Program-made: the position numbers and the translations under genes
Notes under the pieces: model-generated
Told to the model about the DNA's origin: nothing
The model's database searches: none
Seen by the model: the letters and a program-made list of their open reading frames with translations, nothing else
Assembly: GCA_938082915.1 (NCBI GenBank)
Contig: CALKCG010000082.1
Location: 1 to 8,356 of the forward strand
Reading direction: 5' to 3'
Source: an uncultured archaeon
GTDB lineage: Archaea; Thermoproteota; CALKCG01; B24
Length of the DNA: 8,356 nucleotides
Part shown: positions 5,787 through 8,356 of the stretch, piece after piece
Layout: every line of letters starts with the position of its first letter
Numbering within the stretch: the first letter of the stretch is position 1

Positions 5787-6213
5787 AAGTAGGATTTTGA
5801 AACGTAATCTCTCCACACCTCTCGGATTCGTCTTGCATACGATGGATTGTTCCATCTGTAGATCTCAGCTTATGTAGGATAGTGTTTGGAGTTGTAAAGA
5901 AGACGGCTCTCCTTCAGTTTGAATGAATTAAGCTCAAACTCTAAATCCTCTCCAACTAATTCTTTAAACTCTCTCAGGAGAATCGTGAAAGTCTTTCTAA
6001 GACTCCATCAGCCTCACGACTACTACCTCCAGTTGCCGAGTATTCTCAGATAGACAAGTCCAGTTAAAATCGTACAGTTAACTCTACGACTTAAAAGTCC
6101 CCTTCAGAGGGCAGGCACATCGCAATTATCATCCCTAAGAGAGACCTTTCTTAACGAGGGGGTTAAAACCAAACCTAACGATGGAGCCGCCTATCGATTC
6201 TCCCTTACAATAG
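5783..6213 (-). pseudogene. Decayed gene of unrecognised family
   Basis: The stretch has no long ORF, but the minus strand reads as pieces of one protein in shifting frames. In order they are GESIGGSIVRFGFNPLVKKG (6203-6135), RDDNCDVPAL (~6136-6105), VVELTVRF then EYSATGGSSREADGVLERLS (~6090-5986), and TILLREFKELVGEDLEFELN through KESRLLYNSKHYPT, a TAA at 5870-5872, AEIYRWNNPSYARRIREVWR and DYVSKSYF to TAA 5783-5785. At least three frame changes and several nonsense codons interrupt it. The last piece, ~75 codons, is convincingly protein-like while the plus strand here is full of stops. I do not recognise the family. It lies right after the broken SerK-like gene on the same strand, so the two may once have formed an operon. 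Its 3' end abuts the end of the AOR remnant. Confidence 0.5.
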
Positions 6214-6699
6214 TTACTTAGCTTTAAGTAATGCCAGTGGCATATCTACTTCAGACTCTATGGCTGAGATACGCACTATACGCCATTCACCTTTAACATA
6301 TGCTTTGAGGTTTTAGGCGGTAAAAGTTCTCTGCTGAGTCCTGCCCTGATTATTAAATCCTTAGAAAGCTACCTGTCTTCATCCTCGAGAGAATACTACT
6401 ATTTGTGGGGAGGGGTAGTCTACGAGGAGGCGGGGCACTCTACTGCAACCAATAAGTTCTAAAGCCCTTACTCGATGGTGTCCATCGAGTATTATATGGG
6501 CGCTCTGGTCAACTACAATGGCTTTCTTTAGAAGACCATTTGTTTCAATGCTCTTTATCAAGTTATCCAATATTTTTAAGTCTATGCTTTCGTGGGGTTT
6601 TAACAACCATAAAGGCATTAATCTAAGTTTCAAGACCATTTGTCTAGAACCATACTGCTCGTCATTAAATCGTTTGACTCTTTGAGCAGCACGACTCAC
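6214..6699 (-). pseudogene. Broken SerK/ParB-like serine kinase
   Basis: The open part (6699 to TGA 6379-6381) has PLWLLKPHE, a helix, KAIVVDQSAHIILDGHHRVR and VPRLLVDYPSPQIVV. KPHE and DGHHR are the hallmarks of the ParB-like kinases typified by archaeal SerK, which phosphorylates free L-serine with ADP. The expected C-terminus follows in another frame: EDEDR, a TAG at 6369-6371, then LSKDLIIRAGLSRELLPPK and TSKHML. This matches the family's 'TKEEVxxxALxGxxxPPKTTRHV'. Returning to the first frame gives VKGEWRIVRISAIESEVDMP ending LALLKAK with TAA 6214-6216. So two compensating frame changes and at least one nonsense codon separate recognisable parts. The start could be GTG 6699 or, better matching the family, ATG 6639; a TATA box at 6702-6710 would put the mRNA start between them. 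The catalytic N-terminal half could still make a ~100-residue product. Confidence 0.75.
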
Positions 6700-6701
6700 A
6701 A

Positions 6702-6710
6702 TTTATATAA
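6702..6710 (-). promoter_or_regulatory. TATA box for the SerK-like gene
   Basis: On the minus strand this reads TTATATAAA, centred near 6706, predicting a transcript start about 6679. That is inside the longest reading frame and ahead of the internal ATG 6639, which favours the shorter protein. Confidence 0.35.
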
Positions 6711-6753
6711 CAGTGTTATAGTATTTGCATAAAATTTATAACGCTGTTTTAAA
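6706..6753. promoter_or_regulatory. Pair of related palindromes between serK-like gene and sufS
   Basis: TATAACAGTGTTATA (6706-6720) is a perfect inverted repeat of 7-base arms around one G. A related imperfect copy, TTATAACGCTGTTTTAA (6737-6753), lies ~31 bases on, about three helical turns. Each overlaps a TATA element of a divergent gene, so a dimeric repressor or activator could control both. The regulator is unknown. Confidence 0.35.
6735..6742 (+). promoter_or_regulatory. TATA box for sufS
   Basis: TTTATAAC is centred ~33 bases before ATG 6772, predicting a transcript start near 6765 and a leader of ~7 bases without an SD motif. That supports ATG 6772 over the in-frame TTG 6763. Confidence 0.45.
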
Positions 6754-6771
6754 ATCATGTAGTTGATTATC

Positions 6772-7986
6772 ATGTTAAACTCCGAGTCCATACGTAGAGA
6801 TTTTCCAATACTATCCTTACGTAGGGAGGACGGTAAACCTCTAGTCTACTTAGACAATGCTGCTACAACTCTTAAACCGCGTCAAGTCATAAATGCCGTA
6901 GTTCGCTATTATGAACGTTACACTGCTAACGTTCATAGGGGTCTGTACAAGTTAGCTCAGGAAGCTACCTCCCTATACGAAAATGCTAGAGAAACTGTTG
7001 CTAAGTTTATAAAAGCCGACTCTAGTGAAGTCGTTTTCACGAAAAACGCTACAGAGGGTGTAAACGTAGTAGCTTACGGTTTAAACTGGAATCCAGGCGA
7101 CGAAGTGATTACAACTGTTATGGAGCACCACTCGAATCTAGTGCCTTGGCAAATCATATGTAATAGGTTCAAAGTTAGGCTTAAATTTCTAGACATTACT
7201 GAGGACGGCTATCTTAATGTAGAAAACCTTACGTCCCTCATATCGAAACGCACTAGATTGATAGCTTTAAATCACGTGTCAAACGTACTTGGAACAATAA
7301 ATCCAGTTGAGGAGATCACCAAATTGGCTCATGAACATGAGGCCTTGGTCCTAATAGATGCCGCTCAGTCAGTTCCACACATTCCCATAGATGTGAGAAG
7401 GCTTGGATGCGATTTTCTGGTTTTCAGCGGACATAAAATGCTCGGACCTACGGGCATAGGCGTTCTTTACGTGGATAGAGACGCTTCAGATGCTCTCCAA
7501 CCAGCTTTTGGAGGAGGTGAAATGATAAGTAGAGTCGACTTAGAGAAGGCTGAGTGGAATGATATGCCGTGGCGTTTTGAACCCGGTACGCCTAACGTCG
7601 CTGGAGCTGCGGGTCTCGCAGCAGCCGTTGAATACCTAGAGGAGATTGGGATGGATAATGTGCGGAGGCATGAAATTCAATTAACGGATTTAGCCCTTAA
7701 AAGGCTCGGCGATTTAGAATCCGTGGTAGTTTATGGTCCTAAGAAGACTGAGGATAGATGTGGGCTTGTAGCCTTCAACGTTAAAGGTGTTAACAGTCAT
7801 GATGCCGCACTTCTCCTAGATGAGCTTGAAAACATAGCCGTCAGATCAGGTCTCCATTGCGCTGAACCCCTACATAGAAGACTTAAAGCGCAGAGCTCAG
7901 TTAGGGCTTCTTTCTATATTTATAACACACTGGAGGAAGTAGAGCTACTTTGCGATACTGTGGAGAAGATATCTAGACTATCGTAG
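6772..7986 (+). CDS. sufS: Cysteine desulfurase, SufS type
   Basis: A complete class V aminotransferase-fold protein, 404 residues from ATG 6772 (E. coli SufS has 406). It takes sulfur from L-cysteine, leaving alanine and an enzyme persulfide for Fe-S cluster assembly and other sulfur uses. The N-terminus has YLDNAATTLKP; TKNATEGVN and VMEHHSNLVPWQ form the PLP pocket. LIDAAQSVPH carries the PLP-binding Asp. SGHKMLGPTGIGVLY supplies the Schiff-base Lys222. RSGLHCAEPLHRR carries the catalytic Cys363, corresponding to E. coli Cys364 in the group II (SufS) arrangement. PFEPGTPN-like WRFEPGTPNVAG is also present. All catalytic residues are intact. No SufBCD or SufE gene is in the window. Its stop codon touches that of the convergent Thi4 gene. 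Confidence 0.95.
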   Translation: MLNSESIRRDFPILSLRREDGKPLVYLDNAATTLKPRQVINAVVRYYERYTANVHRGLYKLAQEATSLYENARETVAKFIKADSSEVVFTKNATEGVNVVAYGLNWNPGDEVITTVMEHHSNLVPWQIICNRFKVRLKFLDITEDGYLNVENLTSLISKRTRLIALNHVSNVLGTINPVEEITKLAHEHEALVLIDAAQSVPHIPIDVRRLGCDFLVFSGHKMLGPTGIGVLYVDRDASDALQPAFGGGEMISRVDLEKAEWNDMPWRFEPGTPNVAGAAGLAAAVEYLEEIGMDNVRRHEIQLTDLALKRLGDLESVVVYGPKKTEDRCGLVAFNVKGVNSHDAALLLDELENIAVRSGLHCAEPLHRRLKAQSSVRASFYIYNTLEEVELLCDTVEKISRLS

Positions 7987-8356
7987 CTAGCTTTTTCTTT
8001 GGATATTGTTCTTTACGAGCTCTGCTACACGCTTGCCTGAAAGCAGCATGCCACCGAATATGGGTCCCATTCTTGGTATTCTATAAAGGGTTGCAACAGC
8101 CATCCCAGCAACATAGAGTCCTGGGCAAACTTCACCAGTTTTCTCTACGACAAGCCTCTCCCCCTCCGCTGCCCACATAGACGCCTCCCCGGGTAGAGTT
8201 ATATTTAGCCCTGGAATCTTCCTAGCAGCTACCGAAAGAACCTCAGCCTCATGCCCAGTGCAGTCTATAACAGCTCTAGCTTTAAATGAAATCGGGTCTA
8301 CGTGAAGAGCGGCTATTATTGTTGAACTCCATTGGACAACTACTCCGACAACTTTA
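7987..8356 (-). CDS. thi4: Thi4 thiazole synthase, C-terminal part (runs off the right edge)
   Basis: The minus strand is open from the window edge (codon at 8355-8353) to TAG 7987-7989, ~122 codons of a ~260-residue protein. Archaeal Thi4 hallmarks are clear: GVVVQWSSTIIAALHVDP, AVIDCTGHEAEVLSV, MWAAEGERLVVEKTGEVCPG, LYVAGMAVATLYRIPRMGP and IFGGMLLSGKRVAELV. The last three form the NAD/product-binding C-terminal region. The enzyme makes the thiazole half of thiamine from NAD and glycine. Eukaryotic Thi4 gives up a Cys sulfur ~10 residues after the 'TGH' element and is used once; here that stretch (EAEVLSVAARK) has no Cys. So a sulfide-using catalytic type, as described for methanogen Thi4, is likely. 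The FAD-binding N-terminus lies outside. It is convergent with sufS, whose product could be a sulfur source. Confidence 0.93.
   Translation of the reverse strand, partial: KVVGVVVQWSSTIIAALHVDPISFKARAVIDCTGHEAEVLSVAARKIPGLNITLPGEASMWAAEGERLVVEKTGEVCPGLYVAGMAVATLYRIPRMGPIFGGMLLSGKRVAELVKNNIQRKS
7990..8000 (+). terminator. T-rich terminator of sufS inside the thi4 end
   Basis: GCTTTTTCTTT follows the sufS stop by a few bases and lies within the last codons of thi4 on the other strand. It is a plausible archaeal T-tract terminator for sufS transcripts. Confidence 0.4.

Noticed and set aside
6054..6220. Plus-strand open frame of ~55 codons considered as a transposase (TnpB) tail
   Set aside because: It has no zinc-finger CxxC or other TnpB motif, no start, and is antisense to better protein-like pieces on the minus strand.
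5800..6378. Insertion sequence or integrase attachment site to explain the relic region
   Set aside because: I saw no terminal inverted repeats, target-site duplication, tRNA end or transposase motif.

Overview
The window looks like a chromosomal piece of a (probably thermophilic) archaeon, most likely of the TACK/crenarchaeal-like side. The reasons are an rpo7-spt4 transcription gene pair, an archaeal-type Thi4, TATA boxes 25-35 bases ahead of nearly leaderless genes, and strong Shine-Dalgarno (SD) sites only on genes inside operons. The exact lineage cannot be told from this sequence.

Layout. (1) 1-3555, envelope and carbohydrate: the N-terminal third of a GH38 alpha-mannosidase (minus strand, runs off the left edge), a divergent membrane-anchored PA14-domain protein (plus), and a convergent 677-residue polytopic membrane protein resembling the DUF6785/DUF6784, OPT-like group (minus). 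(2) 3691-4457, core transcription: rpo7 (RNA polymerase subunit E') and spt4, with overlapping stop and start codons. (3) 4458-6699, a gene graveyard. Past a possible eS24 stump lies a plus-strand cluster: a ModA/WtpA-like substrate-binding protein (frameshifted), an intact MoaD/ThiS-like ubiquitin-fold protein, and the first ~76 codons of an aldehyde:ferredoxin oxidoreductase (AOR) broken by a 5-bp tandem duplication and then cut off. Facing it on the minus strand are a heavily decayed gene I cannot name and a SerK/ParB-like serine kinase whose C-terminal half is recoverable only by changing frame. (4) 6772-8356, sulfur and thiamine: a complete SufS-type cysteine desulfurase (plus) and the C-terminal part of Thi4 (minus, runs off the right edge); their stop codons abut with no gap.

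How the genes fit together. The substrate-binding protein, MoaD and AOR form a coherent tungsten/molybdenum-pterin enzyme locus (oxyanion binding, sulfur carrier for pterin synthesis, aldehyde-oxidising enzyme). All except moaD appear dead, so the small ubiquitin-like protein is left as an orphan. The two decayed genes on the other strand suggest that the whole 4.5-6.7 kb stretch is a relic region between two healthy chromosomal blocks. SufS makes persulfide sulfur, and Thi4 builds the thiamine thiazole, so the right-hand pair is functionally related although convergent. The mannosidase, PA14 protein and OPT-like protein may together handle glycans, but that is inference from position.

I did not see tRNA, rRNA, CRISPR arrays or a recognisable intact insertion sequence.
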